Assembly (NCBI GenBank): GCA_021296025.1
Contig: JAGWBF010000013.1
Span: 1-24,245, forward strand
Length of the DNA: 24,245 nucleotides
Source of the DNA: Dehalococcoidia bacterium
Lineage (GTDB): Bacteria > Chloroflexota > Dehalococcoidia > Lucifugimonadales > JAGWBF01
Reading direction: 5' to 3'
Shown here: positions 13,445 to 21,414 of the stretch, one piece after another
Position numbering within the stretch: position 1 is the first letter of the stretch
Layout of the letters: each line of letters opens with the position of its first letter
Translations under genes and position numbers: made by a program
The notes under the pieces: model-generated
Database searches by the model: none
What the model was told of the DNA's origin: nothing
Seen by the model: only the letters and a program-made list of their open reading frames with translations

Positions 13445-16348
13445 CTACTCCCTCAACCGCGCGCCTTCAGGATCGTAGAAGGGCTGGTGGACAACCCTTG
13501 CGGGACTCGGTCTTCCCCTGACTTGGATGGTGATTTGAGCTCCCTCCTGGGAGAGGTCTGCCGGCACCCACGCCAAACCGAAACCCCTTGCCGTGGTCGG
13601 GTCTGCCCGGGAGCTGGTGACCCTGCCAACGGGCTGACCCAAATGCATCACAGGCACCCCGTCCTCAGGCACCACAGCCTCTTCCATGACGAACCCCACG
13701 AGCGTTTCCCGGGGGCCCCTCTCCTTGACTGCTTCCAGGGCATGCTTGCCTATGAAATCGTCCTTGTCCAACCGCACCACCCAGGGCAGGTCGGCCTCCA
13801 GGGGATTGGAGACCATATCGGTGTCCTGTCCCAAGATAATGTGCTTCTTCGCCAGTCTGAGTACCCGCTGGGCCTCTACCCCGAAGGGGACGATCCCGAA
13901 CTCGCTTCCAGCGTCCATGAGGGCATCCCACATGTGCTCGCTGTACTCTGCAGAGAAGTGCATCTCCCAGCCCGTCTCGCCCACGAAACCGATTCTCAGG
14001 AAGAGGCATGGGACGCCCGCCACCTCACCTTCGGCGCTCCGCATGTAGCGGAAAGCGTCGGGAGAAAGGTCCACATCCGTCAGCTTGGACAGCGTTTCCC
14101 GGGCCTTGGGGCCCGCAACGTTGATGGCGCCGTACCCTGAAGTCACGTTGTTTACGTGCACATTCCCCCCCGCGCCGGCGTTCCACCACTTGAGCCACTC
14201 TTCCATAAGGTCCACGTTCGCCGTTGTGGTGGTGATGAAGTAGTGGCGTTCCGACAGGCGGGTTATGGTGCCGTCATCTATTATCGAACCGTTGTCCGAG
14301 CACAAGAGGCTGTAGCGAATTCGACCCACGGGAAGGTTGGAAAACCTGTGGGTGTACACCTTGTCCAGCAAGGCAGGGGCATCGGCGCCCTGCACATCGA
14401 TCTTCCCCAGGGTGCTGACGTCGATTATCCCGACCCGCTCCCGCACAGCAGCTATCTCCTCGGAGACGGGCCCGTAAGAGTGGGGCCTCTTCCACGGCCC
14501 CACGTCGGCCATTGCCGCTCCAAGCTGAACGTGTCTTTCGTGGAGAGCTGTCCGCTTCACGGGCATGTGCAGGGGGCCAGCCAGGGTGCCCAACGTCAGA
14601 GGGCGTAGAGGCGGCCTCGTTGTGGTCGAGCCGGTCTCGTCCATCGTCCTACCGGTGTAGCGGGAGCAAAGCTCGATGGCGGGCCTCAGGCACATTTTCC
14701 CCTGGCAAGGACCCATGGATAGAGTGCTGTAACGCTTGAGGGTCTGCATCTCGTCAAAGCCCTCGTCGATCGCCTGGTAAAGGTCCTTGGGCGTCACATC
14801 CTCACAGAGACAGACGAAGGTCTTGCCCGCCTCCTTGGAGGGAGCCATTGAGGGGGACGATGGTTCTAGGGCCTCCCGGTACGCCTGCTCCTTCTCTCTT
14901 ATGGCCCGCCGGAGAGCATCCAGCTCGGTCCCGGTGGGCCGGTCCACCCCAAGGGAGGCCTGGCAGCCCGCCGCCTTCCCCTGAATCAGGGACAGCTCCA
15001 GGTTGTGAAGCCCGGTTACGTCCCCCGCGACGTAGATGCCCGATGGGGTATCCTCCGGGACGATCTCCTGGAGTTCCGGGTCGTATCTCAGCGCCGTTGA
15101 GGTCTGGGCAAGCAGCCCGGTGTTTGGTTCGTACGTGCCGGTTATGACGATGCTCTCACAGGCGTAGCTCCTGGTTTCTCCCGTCCCCTTATCGAGGACC
15201 AGGGCGCGCTTAACACCCTTCAGGCCAGAAGCCCCTGCGATGCTGCTATCAGTAAACACCGGGATGCTGTCGGCTGTGTCACCGCCGGGGGACGACTCTC
15301 TGGCATCGATGATTCCCACGACCTGGACGCCAGCCTGGGCAAGCTCACCGGCCAACCGGTAGCCTCGATGGTCGCTGGCAACCACCAGGGCCCTTCCAGC
15401 TGGCACAACGCCGTACAGGTGCATCAGTCTGCGAAGGGCCTCTCCCAGGTACACGCCTGGCAGGTCGTTTCCGGGGAACAGATGGGGCACCTCACGGCAG
15501 CCGGTGGCAACGATGATTCCCCTGCTGCGCACCTTGTACAGGCACTTCCCCTGGGAGACACCCAGCAGGTTGCCGGGGTACAAGCCGAATGCGGTGGCTC
15601 CTGACAGCACCCTGATGCTGCTCATCTCCTGGACTTGTTGGGCCAGCCTGGCAGCCACCTGGTACCCGGGCAAGCCTGCATGCTCTTCCAGCTCAGGATG
15701 GACCGACACATCCGACAGGAGGTGGCCGCCCAAGACTGGTCCTTCATCGATCAGGACAACACGGGAACCTCCCCTGCCTGCCTCGAGGGCAGCAGCCAGA
15801 CCAGCGGGGCCGCCTCCAACAATAGTCACGTCGGAATGGAGATTGTGGTGCTGGTGCTCACTGTCCGGGTCTTTCTCGGGACCGACCTTGCCCAAGCCCG
15901 CCACCCGGCGGATGATTGGCCTGGCCATATCCCAGCTTATGCGGGGACGGATCAGGCTCTTGTAGTAGAAGCCGACAGGCATCAACCGGTCCAGCTTATC
16001 CATCACCGACAGTGCATCATGCTCGACGGAGGGCCAGGCATTCTGGGTCCGTACCTCCATCCCCTGTTGCACCGGCGTATTGCAGGTGCGCACGTTGGGG
16101 ACGCCGTCCACGCTCATCAGGCAGTTGGGACAGTCACCAGTCATGCACATCAGGCCCCGGGGCCGGTGGTACTTGAAGCTGCGGCTGAATATGCGGGCAC
16201 CGGAGGAGTACAGGGCGGAGCCTATGGTGTCGCCCTCCAGAGCGGAGACCTGCTTGCCGTTGTAGGTGAAGCTCACCGGCGACGCGGGGTCGGTCCACTG
16301 AGAGGGATGGGGAGGCAGCCTGGTCTGCCTTGGATCTGGTTCAGCCAT
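13445..16348 (-). CDS. mgdC: N-methylglutamate dehydrogenase subunit C / sarcosine oxidase alpha type
   Basis: This 967-residue multidomain subunit has, in order: an N-terminal [2Fe-2S]/Fer2_4-like domain with C68, C73, C76 and C89; a pyridine-nucleotide binding oxidoreductase domain starting VTIVGGGPAGLAAALEAG near residue 174 and ending YVAGDVTGLHNLE near 450; a small four-Cys domain with C513, C515, C548 and C553 (VCLCEDV ... MGPCQGKMC), like BFD-type iron-sulfur domains; and from ~590 a GcvT-type folate-binding domain. In the family this subunit passes electrons to or from NAD(P) and loads the C1 unit on tetrahydrofolate. The length is normal for SoxA. The ATG is 5 bases after the mgdB stop. 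Confidence 0.87.
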   Translation of the reverse strand: MAEPDPRQTRLPPHPSQWTDPASPVSFTYNGKQVSALEGDTIGSALYSSGARIFSRSFKYHRPRGLMCMTGDCPNCLMSVDGVPNVRTCNTPVQQGMEVRTQNAWPSVEHDALSVMDKLDRLMPVGFYYKSLIRPRISWDMARPIIRRVAGLGKVGPEKDPDSEHQHHNLHSDVTIVGGGPAGLAAALEAGRGGSRVVLIDEGPVLGGHLLSDVSVHPELEEHAGLPGYQVAARLAQQVQEMSSIRVLSGATAFGLYPGNLLGVSQGKCLYKVRSRGIIVATGCREVPHLFPGNDLPGVYLGEALRRLMHLYGVVPAGRALVVASDHRGYRLAGELAQAGVQVVGIIDARESSPGGDTADSIPVFTDSSIAGASGLKGVKRALVLDKGTGETRSYACESIVITGTYEPNTGLLAQTSTALRYDPELQEIVPEDTPSGIYVAGDVTGLHNLELSLIQGKAAGCQASLGVDRPTGTELDALRRAIREKEQAYREALEPSSPSMAPSKEAGKTFVCLCEDVTPKDLYQAIDEGFDEMQTLKRYSTLSMGPCQGKMCLRPAIELCSRYTGRTMDETGSTTTRPPLRPLTLGTLAGPLHMPVKRTALHERHVQLGAAMADVGPWKRPHSYGPVSEEIAAVRERVGIIDVSTLGKIDVQGADAPALLDKVYTHRFSNLPVGRIRYSLLCSDNGSIIDDGTITRLSERHYFITTTTANVDLMEEWLKWWNAGAGGNVHVNNVTSGYGAINVAGPKARETLSKLTDVDLSPDAFRYMRSAEGEVAGVPCLFLRIGFVGETGWEMHFSAEYSEHMWDALMDAGSEFGIVPFGVEAQRVLRLAKKHIILGQDTDMVSNPLEADLPWVVRLDKDDFIGKHALEAVKERGPRETLVGFVMEEAVVPEDGVPVMHLGQPVGRVTSSRADPTTARGFGLAWVPADLSQEGAQITIQVRGRPSPARVVHQPFYDPEGARLRE

Positions 16349-16353
16349 CTGCC

Positions 16354-16644
16354 CTATCCCTGGCTGGCGCCATCGCCGCCACGCCCGGTGCGGTCTTCGG
16401 GCCAGTAGGTCTGCGGCACCTCGTTGGTGCGGGAGTCCCTAACGGCCAAGAACCACCGGCGGCAACCGAACTTGTGGTACCACCACTCCTGGCGCGGACC
16501 GGAAACGTTCTTCCGGAAATAGTAGTAGTCCACCCACTGGGCGTGGGAAGCATCCGGGGCCGGGCGCACGTTGGTCTCTCCTCCGAAGCGGAAGTCGGCA
16601 ACGCTGCGCTCGCCACAGTTGGGACATCTCAGGAGAAAGGACAA
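16354..16644 (-). CDS. mgdB: Zinc-binding delta subunit, N-methylglutamate dehydrogenase subunit B / sarcosine oxidase delta type
   Basis: This 96-residue SoxD-type subunit carries the Zn site of heterotetrameric sarcosine oxidase: C7-x2-C10 in RCPNCGER and H57-x3-C61 in YHKFGCRRWF. It also shows the family's FRFGGE and EVPQTYWP segments. Known delta subunits are structural and sit beside the alpha subunit. The start appears to be TTG at 16644, because a stop lies 6 codons upstream and no in-frame ATG precedes the first Cys pair. Ribosome binding would use a weak GAGAAG. The gene lies 69 bases after gmaS and 5 before mgdC. Confidence 0.83.
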   Translation of the reverse strand: MSFLLRCPNCGERSVADFRFGGETNVRPAPDASHAQWVDYYYFRKNVSGPRQEWWYHKFGCRRWFLAVRDSRTNEVPQTYWPEDRTGRGGDGASQG

Positions 16645-16713
16645 AGGGACTTCTCGCTCATTTCATGGAAACCATTCTGGACTGCCAGAGGTCTGCATCA
16701 GGGCCGCCGTCCC

Positions 16714-18075
16714 TTAGAAGAGGGTCAGGTATCGTTCTACCTCCCAGGCAGAGACCTGGCGGTGATAGTCCTTCCACTCCTGGCGCTTCAGCTGGACGAA
16801 GTCGGGAGCTATGGCTCCCAGGGACTCCAGAACAACCTGGTCTTCCTCGAGCTCATCCAGGGCTTCGTCCAAGCTCTGGGGGAACAACTTAATGCCCCGC
16901 CGCTGGATCTCCTCCAGCCCCAGGTCATAAAGGTTGCCAAGGTTCGGCTCACCAGGCTCCAGTTCCCAGGCAATGCCATCCAGTCCCGCCGCAACATAGG
17001 CGGCCAAGACCAGGTACGGATTGCAGCCCGAAGAGATGGTCCTGTCTTCCAAGTGGCCCGGCCCGGCGGTGCGTATCATCTGGGTGCGGTTGTTGTCGCC
17101 GTAGGAGACGAAGGCAGGGGTCCAGATGAAGCCCGATGCCGAGCTCCTCAATGAAGCGGCCCCGACCTGGAGACGCTTGTAGCAGTTTACGGTGGGAGAG
17201 TTTATGGCGCACAGCGCAGGGGCATGGGCAAGGATTCCGCCTATGAAATTGTAGGCGAGCCGGGACAGGCCCAGCCCCCTGGGGTCACCCTCATCCAGGA
17301 AAACGTTGGCGCCGGAGCTAGCGTCAGCCAGATGGTAGTGTATGTGGGCCCCGCTTCCTGTGCGGTCGGTGAAGGGCTTGGGCATGTGAGTGGCGATCGC
17401 GCCGTACTTCTGGGCTACCTGGCTGGTCATCATCTTGAAGAAGGTATACCTGTCGGCGGTGGTCAGCGCGTCCGAGTAGGTGAAGTTGATCTCGTACTGG
17501 CCGTTGGCATCTTCATGGTCGGACTGGTAGCTGCCCCATCCCAGGGAGTTCAGCCCGTCCATCATCTCCCTCAGGTAGCCCATAGCCCCCGATATCCCCT
17601 TGTAGTCGTAGCAGGCCTTATCGAGGTTATCCAGGTTGTTGGGGTCCCATATCTCGATGGCCCCGTCGGATCGGCGGGTGACCAGAAAGTGTTCGGGTTC
17701 GAGCCCCACGTTGAAGACGTAGCCTGCTTCCCGGGCGGTGGCCAGCGCTTGCTTCAGGTTGGTCCGGGGGCAGTGGTCGTGGGGTACCTCATCGACGAAC
17801 AGGTCGCTGGCAAAGCGGGCTGTATCATCGCTCCAGGGCAGGGGGGTGTACGTGTCGAGGTCGATGCGGGCCAGCATATCGTGGGAGTGGGGGCCCTGGC
17901 CCATACCCCACAGGGCGCCGCCGGCGAATCCGGCCCCGGTATCTAGGACATCATCGTAGGAGCTGACGGGCACCATCTTTACCTTGGCTGCCCCATACAT
18001 ATCTACGAACTGGGTCAGGATGTACCTAATGCCATCCTGCTCCATCTGCCTTCTTACGCTTTCTCGGTCCGCCAT
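16714..18075 (-). CDS. gmaS: Glutamine synthetase-family ligase, probable gamma-glutamylmethylamide synthetase
   Basis: This 453-residue protein has the full glutamine-synthetase catalytic fold: N-terminal beta-grasp RYILTQFVDMYGAAKVKMVP, metal-binding E126-x-E128 in VGLEPEHF, the DHEDANGQYEINF block, GSGAHIHYHL at 240-249 (usual GSGMHxH), NCYKRL at 297-302 and HLEDRTISSGCNPYLVLAA. In the NMG pathway GmaS joins methylamine to the gamma-carboxyl of glutamate using ATP, giving gamma-glutamylmethylamide. It lies between mgsC (41 bases upstream) and mgdB, which is the main reason for choosing GmaS over a GlnT-type ammonia ligase. Sequence alone does not separate these closely related types. The start ATG is preceded by AAGGTG. 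Confidence 0.83.
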   Translation of the reverse strand: MADRESVRRQMEQDGIRYILTQFVDMYGAAKVKMVPVSSYDDVLDTGAGFAGGALWGMGQGPHSHDMLARIDLDTYTPLPWSDDTARFASDLFVDEVPHDHCPRTNLKQALATAREAGYVFNVGLEPEHFLVTRRSDGAIEIWDPNNLDNLDKACYDYKGISGAMGYLREMMDGLNSLGWGSYQSDHEDANGQYEINFTYSDALTTADRYTFFKMMTSQVAQKYGAIATHMPKPFTDRTGSGAHIHYHLADASSGANVFLDEGDPRGLGLSRLAYNFIGGILAHAPALCAINSPTVNCYKRLQVGAASLRSSASGFIWTPAFVSYGDNNRTQMIRTAGPGHLEDRTISSGCNPYLVLAAYVAAGLDGIAWELEPGEPNLGNLYDLGLEEIQRRGIKLFPQSLDEALDELEEDQVVLESLGAIAPDFVQLKRQEWKDYHRQVSAWEVERYLTLF

Positions 18076-18116
18076 CCTACTAGCACCTTTCGTGGACTAG
18101 TGGCTAAGGGAATGTA

Positions 18117-19418
18117 CTACATCCCGAACACCTTGTTGGTGCCGGCCAGGGGTATCTGGGCCATCGCCGAAGCTTCGATGGTCAGGGCTGCCATATCCTC
18201 GGGCTCCAGGCTGCGCACATCGCCCTTTCCCAGAGAACGGGTCAGCAGGGCCAGCTCCATGGTCATGGAGTTGATGAAGTTGGCAACCCTTTCGGCCCCT
18301 TCATCGGGGTCCAGCCTGGCTTCCAATACCGGGTCCTGGGTGGCTATGCCCACGGGACACAGGCCGGTATGACAACGGTTGCAGTAACCGGCCTTGACTC
18401 CGATCTCGTCTTCGAAGTTGGTGCCGGGAATCTCCTTGTTGCAGTTCAGGGCGATGAGCGCTGCTATGCCTATGGCCACAGCATCGGCGCCCAAGGCCAA
18501 GGCCTTGGCGACGTCGGCCCCGTTCCTTATGCCGCCCGATGCCACCAGCGATACCTGGCCGTAGAGGCCCAGCTCCCGCAGGGCTTCCCTGGCCTGCACT
18601 ATGGCGGGGACCGTGGGGATGCCGCTGTGGTCCAGGAGTATCTCGGCGGAAGCGCCTGTCCCGGCAACCATGCTGTCTATGACGATGGTGTCCGCTCCGG
18701 CCTTGGCCGCCAGCTTCACATCATCGGCCACCCGGCAGGCCCCCAGCTTTACGCTAATGGGCAGCCTTCCCTCGGTGGCTTCCCGTATCTGCTCGATCTT
18801 TATGCTGAGGTCATCGGGCCCCAGCCAGTCGGGGTGGCGGGTCGGGCTTCGCTGGTCGATGCCCAGGGGCAGCTCCCGCATCTCCGCGATGTTGTCGGCA
18901 ACCTTGACCCCCATGAGGAGGCCCCCAGTGCCCGGCTTGGCCCCTTGTCCGACCACGATCTCGGCGGCGTTGGCACCCATGAGGTGGTGGGGGTCGAAAC
19001 CGTAGCGGCTGGGGAGCACCTGGTAGATCAGCTTGTTGGAGGCGTCCCTCTCATCCTGGAGCATACCGCCGTCGCCGGTGCATGTGGCGGTGCCGACCAG
19101 GGAGGCCGCCTTGCCCAGGGCCACCTTGGCGTTGCGGGAGAGGGCGCCGTAGCTCATTCCTGTTACGTAAATGGGCGTGTCGATGACCAGGGGTTCCGAG
19201 GCGTAGCGTGCCCCCAGGACCACCTGGGTGTTGCACTTCTCTTTGTAACCTTCCAGCGGGAACCGGGTAAGGCCCGTTGACAGGAACACCAGGTCGTCGA
19301 AGTGGGTAACCTTCTGGAAGGTGCTAAAGCCCCGTATCCTGTAGCGCCCCAGCTCAGCCTTGGCGTGGATATCCTCGATGTGGTGGGTGGCCCAAATGTG
19401 GCTGCTGCCCAGTACCAT
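18117..19418 (-). CDS. mgsC: N-methylglutamate synthase subunit C (glutamate synthase FMN domain)
   Basis: This 433-residue protein corresponds to the FMN-binding TIM-barrel and iron-sulfur region of the glutamate synthase large subunit. Seen: TPIYVTGMSYGALS near residues 81-94, ATCTGDGGM, QGAKPGTGG with FMN/2-oxoglutarate-binding character, SVKLG, VASGGIRNGADVAKALALGADAV near 292-314, and C346-x2-C349-x4-C354 followed by PVGIATQDP, the [3Fe-4S] signature. In the NMG pathway MgsC with MgsA and MgsB moves methylamine nitrogen from gamma-glutamylmethylamide onto 2-oxoglutarate. The ATG follows AGGAGGAGTCAAGCCCC, which overlaps the mgsB stop, 15 bases after it. Confidence 0.87.
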   Translation of the reverse strand: MVLGSSHIWATHHIEDIHAKAELGRYRIRGFSTFQKVTHFDDLVFLSTGLTRFPLEGYKEKCNTQVVLGARYASEPLVIDTPIYVTGMSYGALSRNAKVALGKAASLVGTATCTGDGGMLQDERDASNKLIYQVLPSRYGFDPHHLMGANAAEIVVGQGAKPGTGGLLMGVKVADNIAEMRELPLGIDQRSPTRHPDWLGPDDLSIKIEQIREATEGRLPISVKLGACRVADDVKLAAKAGADTIVIDSMVAGTGASAEILLDHSGIPTVPAIVQAREALRELGLYGQVSLVASGGIRNGADVAKALALGADAVAIGIAALIALNCNKEIPGTNFEDEIGVKAGYCNRCHTGLCPVGIATQDPVLEARLDPDEGAERVANFINSMTMELALLTRSLGKGDVRSLEPEDMAALTIEASAMAQIPLAGTNKVFGM

Positions 19419-19433
19419 GGGGCTTGACTCCTC

Positions 19434-20120
19434 CTATACCGCGCGCTTTTCGAGGCGTTCCAGGGAATCGAAATGGTACAGCTTCTTGGCCGACACGATT
19501 TTTGTGAACTTCTTCCTGTCGTGGATGCCATGGCGTTCCATGGTCTCCCAGACCTGGATCAGCTCGCTCTCGGAGGCCTCTTCTATCTTGGCGTCGCTGC
19601 CCAGGGAGCCGATCTCTCCACCCACGTAAATGGTGCCCTCGTACATGGAGTCGCCGACACCCTCACCCACATCGCCGCCGATGATAATGGTCCCCCGCTG
19701 CATCATGAACCCGGTCATGAAGCCGGCGTCGCCCCCTATCACGAGGCTGCCCCCCTTCATGCCTATTCCCGCCCTGGCGCCGGCGTTGCCAGCCACGAAC
19801 ACCTCGCCCCCGCGCATGGAAGATGCGAGAGAGGCGCCGGCGTTCCTGGTGAGGACCACCTTGCCCTTCATCAGGTTCTCGCCCAATGCCCACCCGGCGT
19901 TGCCGTTGATGGTCACCTGGGGGCCGTCCATGAGGCTGGCGGCGTAGTAGCCCACGCTGCCTTCTATGGTGATGCTGCAGGTATCCAAAAGGCCTACAGC
20001 GATGTTATGCCTAGCCTGGGGATTCAGTATGTGGATATGCTCTGTGCCCTGGGCTGCCAGCTCTCGCAGCTTCCGGTTCAGCTCGGTTGTTGTCAGGGCA
20101 GAGGCGTCTAGATCAACCAA
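19434..20120 (-). CDS. mgsB: N-methylglutamate synthase subunit B (GXGXG domain)
   Basis: This 228-residue protein is a right-handed beta-helix of the type found at the C-terminus of glutamate synthase. It shows a run of repeats of the form GxxG/NAG: INGNAGWALGENLMKG, RNAGASLASSMRGG, GNAGARAGIGMKGG, GGDAGFMTGFMMQRG and GGDVGEGVGDSMYEG. The domain is structural and shapes the tunnel between amidotransferase and synthase sites. The likely start is TTG at 20120, inside the last codons of mgsA (13-base overlap), with GGTGA about 9 bases upstream. The overlap suggests tightly coupled production of A and B. Confidence 0.85.
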   Translation of the reverse strand: MVDLDASALTTTELNRKLRELAAQGTEHIHILNPQARHNIAVGLLDTCSITIEGSVGYYAASLMDGPQVTINGNAGWALGENLMKGKVVLTRNAGASLASSMRGGEVFVAGNAGARAGIGMKGGSLVIGGDAGFMTGFMMQRGTIIIGGDVGEGVGDSMYEGTIYVGGEIGSLGSDAKIEEASESELIQVWETMERHGIHDRKKFTKIVSAKKLYHFDSLERLEKRAV

Positions 20121-21022
20121 GTCTTGACGTCACCTTCCTGGGGTTCGGCTCGGTCGATCTCGTCGGGGAAGATGCGCCTGAGGGCGATCTCTTCCGAAGC
20201 TATGGCTACTACATCATCGGTTTCCGTTGCCACCATGGGCTTGGCCGACCACCGGTCCTTGGCGTAGCCCACGCCGTCTTCGGTGGATGCGATAAAGGTG
20301 AAGGTCCCGTCCAGGTCGTCAACCGCCGAGTGGAGGGCATCGTCCAGCTTCATACCCTTGTACATCTTGTCAGCCAGGTAAACAGCTATCAGCTCCGAGT
20401 CGTTCTCGGTCTGGAAGGTGTAGCCTTCATCTTCGTACTTGCGGGTCAGCTTGTGGTAGTTGGTCAGCTGGCCGTTGTGGACCACGGACACATCGGGAAA
20501 GGGGTATGCCCAGAAGGGGTGAGAGTGGTTGATATCCACCCGGCTTTCCGTCGCCATGCGGACGTGGCCGATGCCATGGGTGCCCATAATGCCATCGATG
20601 CTGTGCTTGCCGTCCATGTCTGCGGCTGTGCCCACATCCTTGATGATCTCGGAGTTCCTGCCGATGCTGTGAAGGTGCATTCCCTGCAGCTTCAGGATGG
20701 CCTCAGCCAAGCGTCCGACGTCGCCGCCGTACCGGATCTCCGTCCTCAGGTAGCCTCCGGTGACGGAGCTGGCTACCACCGAGCCGCCGTATTCCGAGAC
20801 GATGTCTTGCACGCGGCCCATTTGGGCCTCGGCGTCCTGCTCCCCTTCGCACCACAGCCTGATGATGTAGTCGGCCGGGAACTCCTCACCGCAGATGGTC
20901 ACGCCGCTGGAGTCGATGCCCCGGTGGGCCAAAGAGTCCAGCATAGCCACCAGCTCCCGCCCGACGGGAGCCAGTCCCTCGGAGCTAGCCATCTTATGTA
21001 CAATCGCGCTAATGCCACACAT
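20108..21022 (-). CDS. mgsA: N-methylglutamate synthase subunit A (class II glutamine amidotransferase)
   Basis: This Ntn-type amidotransferase has MCGIS at its start with the nucleophile Cys2, then HRGIDSSG, HVRMATES, VHNGQLTNYHKL and ENDSELIAVYL, the standard class II motifs. It should hydrolyse the gamma-amide bond of gamma-glutamylmethylamide and pass methylamine on to the MgsBC part. I chose the ATG at 21022 (304 residues) because the catalytic Cys must become N-terminal. An in-frame ATG at 21058, preceded by the better AGAGG, would add a 12-residue leader that would have to be removed. It is the first gene of the NMG operon; a TTGCCC-N17-TATAGT promoter lies upstream. Confidence 0.87.
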   Translation of the reverse strand: MCGISAIVHKMASSEGLAPVGRELVAMLDSLAHRGIDSSGVTICGEEFPADYIIRLWCEGEQDAEAQMGRVQDIVSEYGGSVVASSVTGGYLRTEIRYGGDVGRLAEAILKLQGMHLHSIGRNSEIIKDVGTAADMDGKHSIDGIMGTHGIGHVRMATESRVDINHSHPFWAYPFPDVSVVHNGQLTNYHKLTRKYEDEGYTFQTENDSELIAVYLADKMYKGMKLDDALHSAVDDLDGTFTFIASTEDGVGYAKDRWSAKPMVATETDDVVAIASEEIALRRIFPDEIDRAEPQEGDVKTWLI

Positions 21023-21091
21023 GAAACACACCACCAGGCCGCCCTCGTAGTCATCCACAAAGGGCGCCTCTACAGGTTTTAAGCATACGCG

Positions 21092-21120
21092 ACTATATCA
21101 CTACGCCCAATGTCGGGCAA
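21092..21120 (-). promoter_or_regulatory. Promoter of the NMG operon
   Basis: On the minus strand TTGCCC (21120-21115) is followed after 17 bases by TATAGT (21097-21092), with a TG one base upstream of the -10 box. Transcription would begin near 21085, about 27 bases before the ATG at 21058 and 63 before the ATG at 21022. Confidence 0.55.
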
Positions 21121-21146
21121 CCCGCAGAGCAGGGGTGAGAGTACGT

Positions 21147-21168
21147 TTCCCCCTCGCCCTTGGGGGAA
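21147..21168. promoter_or_regulatory. Hairpin between divergent promoters
   Basis: TTCCCCC at 21147-21153 pairs with GGGGGAA at 21162-21168 around an 8-base loop. It lies upstream of the NMG operon promoter in the gap between mgsA and the SHOCT gene. It could be a regulator site. The surrounding gap otherwise holds only the two promoters; an 81-codon plus-strand ORF at 21110-21355 has no ribosome-binding site or recognisable motif. Confidence 0.35.
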
Positions 21169-21230
21169 CCTATGTGCAACCTGGGGTCTGGGCTATCTGT
21201 ACGCCCTGAGGGATTACACAAGGGTTCCGC

Positions 21231-21259
21231 TGGACGCTAAGTGGAGGTTTCGGTATATT
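21231..21259 (+). promoter_or_regulatory. Candidate promoter for the SHOCT gene
   Basis: TGGACG at 21231-21236 and TATATT at 21254-21259 are 17 bases apart. The -10 is good and the -35 is fair. It would leave a leader of about 150 bases before the ATG at 21415, which is long; a nearer promoter may have been missed. Confidence 0.35.
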
Positions 21260-21414
21260 GTGCCAGTAAAACAGGATCGCAAATTCCGACGAAAAATGAA
21301 GCCTTCCCCCATCAACCGTAATGCTCATGACGCACCAGGGAGGCACAACTCTTAGTTCGTAGGCCAGAACAGGCAGGCATCTGTGGAACCTAATGACGGT
21401 CGAGGAGGCTAAGC

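Noticed and set aside
18369..19280. 303-codon plus-strand ORF
   Set aside because: It is antisense to mgsC; composition is that of a shadow frame.
20087..21082. 331-codon plus-strand ORF
   Set aside because: It is antisense to mgsA, whose amidotransferase motifs are unmistakable. The translated sequence is low-complexity and matches no family I know.
21110..21355. 81-codon plus-strand ORF
   Set aside because: No ribosome-binding site, crosses the hairpin and the candidate promoter, and no recognisable domain.
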